Both the position numbers and the translations under genes were made by a program. A stretch of DNA of 57,000 nucleotides from Gilvimarinus agarilyticus (lineage in GTDB: Bacteria; Pseudomonadota; Gammaproteobacteria; Pseudomonadales; Cellvibrionaceae): the NCBI RefSeq assembly GCF_000832015.1, contig NZ_JXCJ01000001.1:227392-284391 (forward strand), in the 5' to 3' direction. Every line of letters starts with the position of its first letter. Within the stretch, counting starts at the first letter, position 1. Below are positions 37,697 to 49,658 of the stretch, one piece after another. The notes beneath the pieces were generated by a model. That model did not search any database, had not been told where the DNA came from, and was given only the letters and a program-made list of their open reading frames with translations.

Positions 37697-38770
37697 ATGA
37701 CTCAGAAAAAATCATTTATCTACTCGATTATTACCGCCGTGCTACTGGTGTTTAGTGTAGCCACACACGCCGCCGAGAAAAAAACCTCATTTAAAGTCGC
37801 CTGGTCTATTTACGCCGGCTGGATGCCCTGGGCCTACGCCAACGACAAAGGCATTGTAAAAAAATGGGCCGACAAATACGGCATCGAGATCGAAGTGGTG
37901 CAGATGAACGACTACATCGAATCCATCAACCAGTTCACCGCCGGCGAGTTTGACGCCTGCGCCATGACCAATATGGATGCCCTGACCATTCCCGCCGCTT
38001 ACGGTGTAGATACCACTGGCCTAATTTTGGGTGATTACTCTAACGGTAACGATGGCCTCGTGATCAAAGAAGGCGACAGTGTCGAAGATATTAAAGGCCA
38101 CAACGTCAACTTGGTCGAGCTGTCCGTATCGCATTACTTTTTGGCCCGCGCGCTGGATATGCACGGCATGTCTGAGCGAGACGTTACCGTGGTAAACACC
38201 TCCGACGCCGACGCGGTTTCTACCTTTATGACAGATGACGTCACCGTAGCCGCCGTGTGGAACCCACAACTGGGTATTATTTTAGATGAAGCGCCTAAAG
38301 CCACCGAGGTGTTTACCTCCAAAGAGATCCCCGGTGAAATCATCGACATGATGGCTGCCAATACCGAGGTTCTGGAAGCCAACCCCGAATTAGGTAAAGC
38401 GCTGGTAGGCGCTTGGTTTGAAACCCTGGCCCTCATGCAGGGTGACAGCGCCGAGGCCATAGCCGCCCGCACTTACATGGCCGAGCAAGCCGGCACCGAC
38501 TTAGCAGGCTACGAGGCACAGCTCGACGACACCATGCTGTTCTACACGCCGGAATCCGCTTACGAATTTGCCAGCAATAAAGACCTGATCGGCTTTATGG
38601 ATAAAGTCCGCCAGTTCTCATTCGATAAAGGCCTACTGGGCGAAGGCAGCCCTAGCCCCGATGTCATCGGCATGCAATTCGGTGACGACTCCGTACTCGG
38701 CGACAAAAGCAATATCAAGCTCCGCTTTGATACCACTTACGTCAAAATGGCCGCCGACGGCGAGCTGTAA
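37697..38770 (+). CDS. ABC-transporter substrate-binding protein, NMT1/TauA type (urea/guanidine-like)
   Basis: This 357-residue periplasmic protein has a signal peptide cleaved after THAA. KVAWSIYAGWMPWAYANDKG, INQFTAGEFDACAMTNMDAL and the ending RFDTTYVKMAADGEL match the group annotated as putative urea ABC-transporter binding proteins, which are often found with ykkC riboswitches and urea/guanidine carboxylases. It lies 24 bases after the preceding gene in the operon. The permease and ATPase genes that normally follow are missing: the next genes belong to an unrelated regulator-nuclease cassette, so the protein is either an orphan or works with a transporter encoded elsewhere. Confidence 0.88.
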   Translation: MTQKKSFIYSIITAVLLVFSVATHAAEKKTSFKVAWSIYAGWMPWAYANDKGIVKKWADKYGIEIEVVQMNDYIESINQFTAGEFDACAMTNMDALTIPAAYGVDTTGLILGDYSNGNDGLVIKEGDSVEDIKGHNVNLVELSVSHYFLARALDMHGMSERDVTVVNTSDADAVSTFMTDDVTVAAVWNPQLGIILDEAPKATEVFTSKEIPGEIIDMMAANTEVLEANPELGKALVGAWFETLALMQGDSAEAIAARTYMAEQAGTDLAGYEAQLDDTMLFYTPESAYEFASNKDLIGFMDKVRQFSFDKGLLGEGSPSPDVIGMQFGDDSVLGDKSNIKLRFDTTYVKMAADGEL

Positions 38771-38842
38771 GCCCTTAAGCCGCCGGGTTCATCGGCGGCT
38801 TAGCTTCTAGCGAACTTTCCAGCTTTAACCCTAACCGAGAGA

Positions 38843-38879
38843 GTGTGACTTATAGTCCGTAGACTTATTGTCTACACAC
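38843..38879. promoter_or_regulatory. tandem C-boxes of the XRE controller
   Basis: Two 11-mers, GACTTATAGTC (38847-38857) and GACTTATTGTC (38862-38872), are separated by CGTA and framed by GTGT and ACAC. They match the GACT-N3-AGTC operators of restriction-modification controller (C) proteins such as C.Esp1396I, including the ATAGTCCGT core. Two dimer sites give activation at low and repression at high regulator levels, hence delayed expression of the downstream gene. They end 29 bases before the regulator start. Confidence 0.75.
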
Positions 38880-38881
38880 AA

Positions 38882-38922
38882 AGATGATCTGATCATAAGG
38901 AGAGACCTATGTCAGATCATCT
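38882..38922 (+). promoter_or_regulatory. perfect 11-bp inverted repeat enclosing the RBS and start codon
   Basis: AGATGATCTGA (38882-38892) and TCAGATCATCT (38912-38922) pair perfectly. The 19-base loop between them holds the AAGGAG ribosome-binding site and ends with the ATG of the XRE gene. In mRNA it would present the start in a hairpin loop; in DNA it could be a further operator. The right arm lies inside codons 2-5. Confidence 0.6.
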
Positions 38923-39136
38923 ACTCGCTGCCATTGGCGGCAAAATAAAAGAAAAGCGCCTGAATAAAAACCTCTCTCAAGAGGCATTAGCATCACGCGC
39001 TGAGCTCGATCGCACCTACATTAGCGGTGTTGAGCGCGGCAAACGCAACGTCAGCCTACTGAACCTTTTTAAAATAGCCCAAGCCCTAGAAATACAAGCC
39101 ACGGAACTGATTGACATTGGTGTAACCAATGATTAA
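38909..39136 (+). CDS. XRE-family controller (C-protein-like)
   Basis: This 75-residue protein is almost entirely an XRE helix-turn-helix (IKEKRLNKNLSQEALASRAE, then LDRTYISGVERGKRNVSL), the size and pattern of restriction-modification controller proteins. The two C-boxes just upstream support autoregulation. It overlaps the following nuclease-helicase gene by eight bases, the coupling known for C protein and endonuclease genes. No methyltransferase is present in the window. This cassette is more AT-rich than its surroundings and looks transferred. Confidence 0.85.
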   Translation: MSDHLLAAIGGKIKEKRLNKNLSQEALASRAELDRTYISGVERGKRNVSLLNLFKIAQALEIQATELIDIGVTND

Positions 39137-41129
39137 TCCAGCCATGTACGCTAGTGACTTTCAGTCATTTCTCCACGAGCCCACTGACTCAATCCTAGGG
39201 AAATTAAGCACGGCCCACACTCAAACTCTGCAAAATATCGCCACCCGAGCCTGGGCGGAAGAAATTGAGGTACTGAAAGAAACACTAAAAACCTTAGAGA
39301 ACAGAGACACTTACATTCTTCTCGAAATGTACATTCCAAGAATAGGCCGACGCGCCGATGTTATTTTAATTGTCAGTGGAGTGATTTTTGTTATTGAGTT
39401 TAAGGTAGGTGCCAAGAAATTTCTCCCAGAGGACCTACGGCAATGTCATGGCTATGCTCTCGATTTAAAAAACTTTCATAAGGGCAGCCACGATAAAAAA
39501 ATTGTCCCGATACTAGTAGCCACACAGGCCAAAGAAAGCGAAATGATTCTTTCGCTGGACTCAGACGGCGTCGCAAGAGTTATCAGTGCACCGCCTTCAC
39601 AGCTGTTAAAAGCCATTCACAGTGTGACCGAATCCGCCAAAAGCCATGACTTCAACATTCAAGACTGGGAGAGCTCGGGCTATCTTCCTACTCCCACTAT
39701 TATTGAAGCCGCGCAAGCACTCTACAGCTCGCATAATGTCGCCGATATAACACGAAGCGAAGCCGATAAAACCTGCATTGTTACCACAAGCAATAAAATC
39801 AATGACATTATTCAATACAGCAAAGACAACAAGAGGAAATCCATTTGTTTTGTGACAGGCGTCCCGGGTGCCGGAAAAACTCTGGTCGGCCTAAATGTAG
39901 CCAGCCAACATTCAAACCCCAATGATTCACTCTACTCCGTATTTCTTAGCGGCAATGGACCCTTGGTATCTGTCCTGCAGGAGGCATTAGCTAGGGATCA
40001 GAAAAAGAGGGTACAAATCACCATTAAGGATGCCCGCCGAAAAACTGAACAAATGATTCAGAATATTCATCGATTTCGTGACGCACACCTCGACGGAAGT
40101 AGACCTCCAGAGCAGGTGGCGATTTTTGACGAGGCACAACGAGTATGGGACAAAAGACAAACCAGCTCGTTTATGCAGCGCAAGCGTAAAAAACCAAAAT
40201 TCTCAATGTCAGAGCCGGAACTTTTAATTGAGTTTATGGATCGCCATAGAGAATGGTCAGTTATCGTGGCACTTATTGGCGGCGGACAAGAGATAAACAC
40301 CGGAGAAATCGGCCTTTCAGGCTGGGTCGAAGCATTGGAAGACAGATTCAAACATTGGGATATTTACTATTCGAGCAAACTGTTCAATGGTAATTACATT
40401 ACTGACGGCCTTGATAGTTCATCATTCTCTAAATCTCAATCAATTAATGACTTGCACTTGGCGACCTCAATGCGCTCATTTAGAGCCGAGCACTTGTCCA
40501 ACGCAATACATCACCTTGTCGACGGTAACGCCTCAACTGCCAAGTCGGAGATAGTTCAACTAATAGACCAATACCCTGTTCGCATAACTCGAGACTTTGA
40601 GAAAGCCAAGCAATGGGTTAGAGATCAACAAAGGGGCAACGAATCGGCTGGCATGCTAGCATCTTCCGGCGCAACCCGCCTGAAATCAGAAGGCATTTAT
40701 GTAAAAAATGAAATCGACCCCAGAAACTGGTTTCTAAACCCATTTGAAGATGTGCGATCTTCTAACTTTCTTGAGGACGTAGCTACCGAATTTCAAGTTC
40801 AAGGGCTAGAGCTTGACTGGTGTTTAGTCGCATGGGATGCGGACTATCGGTTCGTGAACGGCGCTTTTGAGCATTGGCAGTTCAAGGGCACAAAATGGCA
40901 AAAACGCAATAATTCTGACAGCCAACGGTACTTAAAAAATGCCTATAGAGTTCTACTTACAAGAGCGAGGCAAGGTATGGTGATTTACGTTCCCGAGGGC
41001 AATGCACAAGATGGGACTCGATGCCCTTCATACTATGACGGTATTTACGATTACCTGTTGTCGTGCGGTATTGAATCATTATGCTTAAAAGCTAACGACA
41101 AAAGCTACGAAAAAGAAGTCACTCTTTAA
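39129..41129 (+). CDS. PD-(D/E)XK nuclease fused to Schlafen-group-3-type helicase (DUF2075)
   Basis: This 666-residue protein joins two enzymes. The N-terminus has a PD-(D/E)XK-type site: D77, E90 and K92 (RRADVILIV and VIEFKVG). From residue 235 a superfamily 1 helicase follows: Walker A GVPGAGKT (244-251), Walker B AIFDEAQ (331-337), QGLELDW near 555, and motif VI LLTRARQG near the end, as in the SLFN-g3 helicase family (formerly DUF2075). It probably cuts and unwinds nucleic acid in anti-phage defence. The upstream C-protein-type gene controls it. The ATG overlaps that gene; M6 is an alternative start. Confidence 0.85.
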   Translation: MINPAMYASDFQSFLHEPTDSILGKLSTAHTQTLQNIATRAWAEEIEVLKETLKTLENRDTYILLEMYIPRIGRRADVILIVSGVIFVIEFKVGAKKFLPEDLRQCHGYALDLKNFHKGSHDKKIVPILVATQAKESEMILSLDSDGVARVISAPPSQLLKAIHSVTESAKSHDFNIQDWESSGYLPTPTIIEAAQALYSSHNVADITRSEADKTCIVTTSNKINDIIQYSKDNKRKSICFVTGVPGAGKTLVGLNVASQHSNPNDSLYSVFLSGNGPLVSVLQEALARDQKKRVQITIKDARRKTEQMIQNIHRFRDAHLDGSRPPEQVAIFDEAQRVWDKRQTSSFMQRKRKKPKFSMSEPELLIEFMDRHREWSVIVALIGGGQEINTGEIGLSGWVEALEDRFKHWDIYYSSKLFNGNYITDGLDSSSFSKSQSINDLHLATSMRSFRAEHLSNAIHHLVDGNASTAKSEIVQLIDQYPVRITRDFEKAKQWVRDQQRGNESAGMLASSGATRLKSEGIYVKNEIDPRNWFLNPFEDVRSSNFLEDVATEFQVQGLELDWCLVAWDADYRFVNGAFEHWQFKGTKWQKRNNSDSQRYLKNAYRVLLTRARQGMVIYVPEGNAQDGTRCPSYYDGIYDYLLSCGIESLCLKANDKSYEKEVTL

Positions 41130-41219
41130 TTTTACATTCAAGCCGTTAACTGAGGCTAAGTTACTAGATTAGCCCCTCACTCAGCCGAGGGGGCATGCCC
41201 CCCCATAAACGTCGCCCAT

Positions 41220-42086
41220 CTACTCAATATTTTGCACCTGCTCCCGCATTTGCTCGATAAGCACTTTTAACTCTACCGCCGCCTGGGTGGTTTCACTGAC
41301 GACGGATTTACTGGAGAGGGTGTTGGCCTCTCGGTTGAGCTCTTGCATTAAAAAGTCGAGCCGGCGGCCGAGGGAGTTTTTTTGTTTTAAGGTGCGGCGC
41401 ACTTCGGTAATGTGCGTATCCAAACGGTCGAGTTCTTCATCGACGTCGGCCTTTTGCGCCATCAGTACGATTTCTTGCTCTAAGCGATCCGGGTCTAACT
41501 CTACATCCAATGCGGCGATTTTTGTTTGCAGTTTTTCGCGCTGGGCTTGCAGTATGCCAGGCAATTGTTCACGCACGCTAACCACTTCGGCGGCGATGGC
41601 ATCCAGTCGCTGGTTAATGTAGACAGCAAGCTCGGCCCCCTCACGTTCGCGATTGTCGATAAGCTGATCGAGAGCCTCTGAGAATAAGGCGAGCGATTGC
41701 TGGTGCAGCGCGTCGCGGTCTAGCTCGCGTACGATTTGTACGCCGGGCCAACGCAATACCTCAAGTGGGTTTACTGGCGCGCAGTTATCCATTTGCGCAC
41801 CGATACGACGACAGGCATCGGCCACTTGCGCCAGGCGATCGGGGTCTAACCCGATGCTGGTATCGCCGCCTTGCTCGGGCTGTAAGTGAATGGTGGCCTC
41901 TAATTTACCGCGCTGGAGTTTTTTGCGCACGGTCTCGCGCAGGGCGGTTTCGATTTCACGGAACTCTTCGGGTAGGCGCAGGTGCATTTCAAGGTAGCGG
42001 TGGTTAACGCTGCGCACCTCCCACACTAGGGTGTATTCGGGGGATTTAACTTCGGCCCGGGCAAATCCGGTCATACTGCGTGGCAT
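41220..42086 (-). CDS. yicC: YicC family endoribonuclease
   Basis: This 288-residue protein has the YicC signatures: MPRSMTGFARAEV at the N-terminus, WEVRSVNHRYLEMHLRLPEEF nearby, and a C-terminal LGRRLDFLMQELNREANTLSSKS, quoted by its core QELNREANT. YicC proteins are RNA-cleaving enzymes. It is divergent from rph, as in Pseudomonas and Escherichia coli. Confidence 0.95.
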   Translation of the reverse strand: MPRSMTGFARAEVKSPEYTLVWEVRSVNHRYLEMHLRLPEEFREIETALRETVRKKLQRGKLEATIHLQPEQGGDTSIGLDPDRLAQVADACRRIGAQMDNCAPVNPLEVLRWPGVQIVRELDRDALHQQSLALFSEALDQLIDNREREGAELAVYINQRLDAIAAEVVSVREQLPGILQAQREKLQTKIAALDVELDPDRLEQEIVLMAQKADVDEELDRLDTHITEVRRTLKQKNSLGRRLDFLMQELNREANTLSSKSVVSETTQAAVELKVLIEQMREQVQNIE

Positions 42087-42249
42087 GGATGATCCCTTTC
42101 TTGAGTACGACTAATCATGTGCCGCCACCAAACCTTAATAACGCGGGCGGGGCCCTTTGTCCGGCGGCGGTAAAACGTTAACATAAGCGCTGATGTTAAC
42201 ACATGCCATCAGGCAACCGCCTGAGTTTGCTAACCGACAGGACTATTAT

Positions 42250-42969
42250 ATGCAGCGCCCTAGTGGACGACTTCCGCACGAATTACGCCCTATCACCATT
42301 ACCCGCCACTACACTAAGCACGCCGAAGGGTCGGTGCTGGTAGAGTTCGGCGACACCAAGGTGTTGTGCAACGCCAGTGTGGTGCCCGGCGTACCCCCGT
42401 TTTTGCGCGGTCAGGGCCAGGGTTGGCTGACGGCCGAGTACGGTATGCTGCCCCGCTCGACCGGCAGCCGCATGGGGCGCGAGGCGGCCCGCGGTAAGCA
42501 AGGCGGCCGCACGGTTGAGATTCAGCGCCTGATTGGCCGCTCGCTGCGCGCCGCGGTGGATTTAAACCAGCTGGGTGAAAACACCATTCATATCGATTGC
42601 GATGTGATTCAGGCCGACGGCGGCACCCGCACGGCGTCTATCACCGGTGCTTGGGTGGCGTTAGCCGATGCCATTGCCCACCTGGAGGCCAAACAACTGG
42701 TTACCGGCAAGCCAATGCTACGGGCCATTGCCTCAGTGTCTGTAGGAATTTATCAGGGCGAGCCGGTGCTGGATTTGGATTACCCAGAGGATTCAAACGC
42801 CGATACGGACATGAATGTAGTGATTGCCGATGATGGCGGTATGATCGAGATTCAAGGTACCGCAGAGGCCGAGCCATTCACCGAAGAGCAGTTCGCGGCA
42901 ATGCTGAAGCTGGCCAAGCAGGGAATTGCGGAGCTGAACCGCTTACAAAAAGCGGCGCTGGAAGGATAG
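42250..42969 (+). CDS. rph: ribonuclease PH
   Basis: This 239-residue phosphorolytic exoribonuclease trims tRNA 3' ends. It starts [15 protein letters not shown], includes [15 protein letters not shown] and ends with the usual [20 protein letters not shown] take the ATG at 42250, because the frame's longer version adds residues absent from the family. A perfect terminator follows the gene. Confidence 0.96.
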   Translation: MQRPSGRLPHELRPITITRHYTKHAEGSVLVEFGDTKVLCNASVVPGVPPFLRGQGQGWLTAEYGMLPRSTGSRMGREAARGKQGGRTVEIQRLIGRSLRAAVDLNQLGENTIHIDCDVIQADGGTRTASITGAWVALADAIAHLEAKQLVTGKPMLRAIASVSVGIYQGEPVLDLDYPEDSNADTDMNVVIADDGGMIEIQGTAEAEPFTEEQFAAMLKLAKQGIAELNRLQKAALEG

Positions 42970-42983
42970 GGCGCTATTGGTAC

Positions 42984-43017
42984 AAAAAGGGGAGGCGTTT
43001 ATCGCCTCCCCTTTTTT
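42984..43017. terminator. bidirectional intrinsic terminator between rph and crc
   Basis: The stem pairs AAAAAGGGGAGGCG with CGCCTCCCCTTTTT over 14 bp around loop TTTAT. A T-run follows on both strands, so it can end both rph and the converging crc-like gene. Confidence 0.92.
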
Positions 43018-43052
43018 GTCTGCAGTGTTCACCTAACGCGTCTTAACCACCG

Positions 43053-43823
43053 TTATAGCTCGATATCGTAATCGACAATCACCGGTAGATGGCTAGAGAA
43101 CTGGCCGTTTTTGTAGATCGCACCATACTCGACCCGCTGCCCCAAATTGTTCGAGGCCACTTGTAGATCAGTACGCCAGCCCGGGCCGGTACCAATGGTA
43201 CCGCTGGGCCACCAGCTGTACTCATCCGGGTCGCGAATCGCACGACGAAAGGCATCGACGTAGCCAATTTGGTTAAACAGCTGGCTCAACCATTGACGCT
43301 CGTGGGGTAAAAAGCCCGACTCGCTTTGCAGTACATCGGAGTCGGTAACATCGCGAGGCGTATGCGCCATCTGCCAGTTACCGCAAAAAATGTACTCGCG
43401 GCGCTTGCGGGTGATTTTATCCATGTGTGCCTGTAAGTCGTCAAAGAAGTTTATTTTAACCTCTTGCGACTCGACCTCGGAGCTTGCGCTGGGCGCCAAC
43501 AACGAGCCGATACTCATGTGCTCGTAATCAACCTGCAGGTAGCGCCCTTCCATATCGACACCCGACGAAAAGCCCAACCCAAAAATCAGTGCTTTGGGTT
43601 GTTTACGGGTGTAGATCGCTACACCGTTGTAATGCGGCGTACCGGAATCGAAGAAATAGGCAAAATAGCCCTCGGGATGAAAGATGTCATCATCCAGCTC
43701 GTACTCGAGCGCCCGCAGATCCTGCAGGCAGATGACGTCCGCATCCTGATTGTCCAGCCAATCGTATAGGCCGCGCTGCGCCGCTTGAAAAATACCGTCG
43801 ACGCTCAGACTGATAACTCTCAT
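43053..43823 (-). CDS. crc: Crc-like exonuclease III-fold protein
   Basis: This 256-residue protein has the exonuclease III fold but lost its catalytic set: the Exo III glutamate in LQE is D35 (ICLQDLRA), the GDMN pair is CGNWQ (147-151), and SDH is SSH (243-245). The same losses mark Pseudomonas Crc, which works with Hfq in catabolite repression, and REYIFCGNWQMAH resembles Crc at this point. The location next to pyrE and rph is also that of crc. The start at 43823 has AAAGGGG upstream; the frame extends further. Confidence 0.85.
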   Translation of the reverse strand: MRVISLSVDGIFQAAQRGLYDWLDNQDADVICLQDLRALEYELDDDIFHPEGYFAYFFDSGTPHYNGVAIYTRKQPKALIFGLGFSSGVDMEGRYLQVDYEHMSIGSLLAPSASSEVESQEVKINFFDDLQAHMDKITRKRREYIFCGNWQMAHTPRDVTDSDVLQSESGFLPHERQWLSQLFNQIGYVDAFRRAIRDPDEYSWWPSGTIGTGPGWRTDLQVASNNLGQRVEYGAIYKNGQFSSHLPVIVDYDIEL

Positions 43824-43988
43824 GTTAGCCCCTTTATTGCGGACTGTGTATGATACCCGAGCTTGGAACGATTGTGTTAGTTGCCGCCCGTGCAACCGCC
43901 ATTATGCCGGTGTTTTTTAGCAAAACTTATTGTTGTTGGCTAAATTTTCACCAGCGCAGATTGATTCTGCACAACTCGTCCGCTCGTT

Positions 43989-43994
43989 TATAAT
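43989..43994 (+). promoter_or_regulatory. -10 element upstream of pyrE
   Basis: A perfect TATAAT lies 38 bases before the pyrE start codon. The -35 region (TTCTGC, 18 bases further upstream) is weak. Confidence 0.4.
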
Positions 43995-44032
43995 AGCTTG
44001 TTTTAGCCGCTCCATCATAGGAACCTACCCAT

Positions 44033-44674
44033 ATGCACGATTATCAGCGCGAATTCATCCAGCAGGCCATCGACAATCAGGCGCTTCAATTTGGTGAGTT
44101 TACGCTCAAGTCGGGCCGGGTGAGTCCCTATTTTTTTAATGCCGGGCGGTTTTTTCAAAGCGGCGGCGGGCTGGCCAAAATGGGGCGCTTTTACGCCCAG
44201 GCACTAATCGACAGCGGGGTCGCCTACGATTTAATTTTTGGCCCCGCGTACAAAGGCATTCCACTGGCCAGCGCCACCGCAGTTGCCCTGGCGGAGCATC
44301 ACGGCCAGGATGTACCTTACTGCTTTAACCGCAAAGAAGCCAAAGACCATGGTGAGGGTGGCTCGCTGGTCGGCGCACCGCTCACCGGGCGCACCGTGAT
44401 TGTCGATGACGTGATCACCGCCGGCACGGCGATTCGCGAGGTGATGGACATTATCGCCCAATCCGAGGCGACGCCGGCGGCGGTGGTTATCGGGGTCGAC
44501 CGCCAGGAAAAGGGCCGCTCTGAGCTATCCGCCATTCAGGAGGTCGAGCAAACCTATAACATTCCGGTGGTGAGCATTGTTAATCTGGGTGATATTATCC
44601 ATTACCTAGAGCAGAAAGGCGGTGAGAATAAGCTAGACGCTATTAAGGCGTATCGCGACCAATACGGCGTTTAA
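44033..44674 (+). CDS. pyrE: orotate phosphoribosyltransferase
   Basis: This 213-residue enzyme makes orotidine 5'-phosphate from orotate and PRPP in pyrimidine synthesis. The PRPP-binding motif [16 protein letters not shown] lies near 120-135, and [16 protein letters not shown] and [15 protein letters not shown] are typical. The length is normal. It is divergent from the crc-like gene and is followed after 29 bases by the DUF4124 gene. Confidence 0.97.
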   Translation: MHDYQREFIQQAIDNQALQFGEFTLKSGRVSPYFFNAGRFFQSGGGLAKMGRFYAQALIDSGVAYDLIFGPAYKGIPLASATAVALAEHHGQDVPYCFNRKEAKDHGEGGSLVGAPLTGRTVIVDDVITAGTAIREVMDIIAQSEATPAAVVIGVDRQEKGRSELSAIQEVEQTYNIPVVSIVNLGDIIHYLEQKGGENKLDAIKAYRDQYGV

Positions 44675-44703
44675 CCGCGCCGGGCAGCACCAAGGAGCAC
44701 ACT

Positions 44704-45330
44704 ATGATTGCAACACTCGGCGGCCGAATCAGTACGGCCGTGCTGCTAGCGCTAGCGCTAGCAAGCCCCACGTTAATGGCCGCCGAGGACGACTCGGGCC
44801 CGGACAGTGTGCTGTTCCGCTATAAAAATAGTGAGGGCAACCTGGTGGTGCAACAGAGTATTCCTCCCGATGCCGCCGCCCGCGGCTACGAGATTATTAC
44901 CAGCAACGGGCGCGTGCTTAACACCGTCAAGGCCTCACCTAAAGGCGCCGATGCCGTTAAAGCCGCCGAGCGGATGCGCCGCGAGGCCGAGTTGGCTGAG
45001 TGGGATGCGCGGTTAAAGCGCCGCTTTAGCACGGTAAAAGACATCGAGTCGGCCAAGCAGCGCAGCTTAACTGAGCTGCGTGGCAACCTCAGCATTTTGC
45101 GCGCAAACCTGAGCGGCGTAACCTTACAATTAGAAGAGCAACAACGACGCGCCGGCATTATGGAACGCAATGGTCAGCCCGTTTCGGAGGCTTTGGAAAA
45201 CAATATTGCGGCGCTGGAAGCCGAGCTGGTTGAGATCAACAAACAAATTGCTCTGCGCACTGAGGCGCTGGAAGGGGCGTCGGATAAATACGACCGGGAT
45301 ATCGAACGCTTCAAAGAGATTAACTCTTAG
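44704..45330 (+). CDS. DUF4124 domain exported protein
   Basis: This 208-residue protein has a signal peptide (cleavage near LMAAED). A DUF4124-type beta segment follows (VLFRYKNSEGNLVVQQSIPP and ARGYEIITSNGRVL), then a coiled coil from about 80 to 205 rich in Arg, Glu and Ala. DUF4124 proteins are periplasmic with unknown function. It sits between pyrE and the converging slmA gene. Confidence 0.75.
   Translation: MIATLGGRISTAVLLALALASPTLMAAEDDSGPDSVLFRYKNSEGNLVVQQSIPPDAAARGYEIITSNGRVLNTVKASPKGADAVKAAERMRREAELAEWDARLKRRFSTVKDIESAKQRSLTELRGNLSILRANLSGVTLQLEEQQRRAGIMERNGQPVSEALENNIAALEAELVEINKQIALRTEALEGASDKYDRDIERFKEINS
44745..44762. repeat. (GCTAGC)3 tandem palindromic hexamer
   Basis: Three adjacent copies of GCTAGC encode the hydrophobic core LALALA of the DUF4124 protein's signal peptide. 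Confidence 0.85.
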
Positions 45331-45360
45331 CCAGCAGCGCCGCTGCTGGCCCTCGTTTTA

Positions 45361-45975
45361 TCAAACGGGTGGCGTGCTCGCGCGCATTAACCCCCTGGCA
45401 ATTACCGCCCACTGATCGTCCCAGTACTCGGTGGGCAAGCGGCGAAACTCGCTGCGCACAAATTGCGTAATACGGCCATCGGCCAAACTCATCAGCATAT
45501 TGGCCGCCGCCGATAACGGCAGGTTAGGCCGCAGCCCCTCGCGCAATTCCGCCTCGCGAATAATCTGTTTTAACTGCGTCTCTACCCGCTCAAATAATTG
45601 CGCGATACGGTTGCGCAAGCGCTCCGTCTCGCCGGTTAAGGCATCACCGGTAAGCAAACGGGTAATGCCCGGGTTGCGCTCGGTAAAGGTCAGCAATAAA
45701 TACAGGATTTTTTCCAGCCGGTGCAGCGCTTGAGGCTCTTCGCTTAAAATCAGCTTAATGCGGCTAAAGATGGTTTCTTCGATAAACTCAATCAGCCCCT
45801 CAAACATCTTCGACTTGCTGGGGAAGTGGCGGTACAGCGCCGCCTCGGACACGCCCACCTCGCGCGCCAACGCCGCGGTTGTAATGCGCGCGCCGGGGCT
45901 GGCCTCCAGCATAGCCGCTAATGACTCGAGTATCTGCTGACGCCGGGATACCTTTTGACTGTTCTTGGTGCTCAT
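45361..45975 (-). CDS. slmA: nucleoid occlusion factor SlmA (TetR family)
   Basis: This 204-residue TetR-type DNA-binding protein has [22 protein letters not shown] in the helix-turn-helix (quoted by its core [12 protein letters not shown]) and the SlmA-type [20 protein letters not shown]. Bound to its sites on the chromosome it blocks FtsZ ring formation over the nucleoid. The place near pyrE and argB agrees with gammaproteobacterial slmA. A structured intergenic stretch lies upstream. Confidence 0.92.
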   Translation of the reverse strand: MSTKNSQKVSRRQQILESLAAMLEASPGARITTAALAREVGVSEAALYRHFPSKSKMFEGLIEFIEETIFSRIKLILSEEPQALHRLEKILYLLLTFTERNPGITRLLTGDALTGETERLRNRIAQLFERVETQLKQIIREAELREGLRPNLPLSAAANMLMSLADGRITQFVRSEFRRLPTEYWDDQWAVIARGLMRASTPPV

Positions 45976-46061
45976 AGCGCGACTGCTCTTGTGGTTTACG
46001 CCTGCGTGAGGGCGGCTACAGGTCGGTTTTCGTTGGCCGTGCTTACGGTACTGTAAAAGCT

Positions 46062-46113
46062 ACGGGCACTAGAGTGACTAACCGTAGGTTAGCCCCCAAG
46101 CTCTACTGCCCGT
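46062..46113. terminator. nested inverted repeat between argB and slmA
   Basis: ACGGGCACTAGAG (46062-46074) pairs with CTCTACTGCCCGT (46101-46113), 12 of 13 positions, and encloses a second perfect hairpin CTAACC-GTA-GGTTAG (46078-46092). Read leftward it is followed by CTTTTAC, so it may act as a terminator of the algC-argB transcript. The long structure with an inner stem is unusual for a simple terminator. Confidence 0.5.
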
Positions 46114-46159
46114 GCTGCCTGACTATTCTAGCGGCCCCCGCGGGCCGGTTTCCAGCGTT

Positions 46160-49608
<3,449 letters not shown>

Positions 49609-49658
49609 TGGAGGCGTCCTTTAACCTTTTTATTAATCTATGTCGTCGATACACCGAG

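Noticed and set aside
38909-41129. XRE plus partner as a classical type II toxin-antitoxin pair.
   Set aside because: The partner is 666 residues with nuclease and helicase motifs, and the C-boxes point to controller-type regulation rather than a simple toxin-antitoxin operon.
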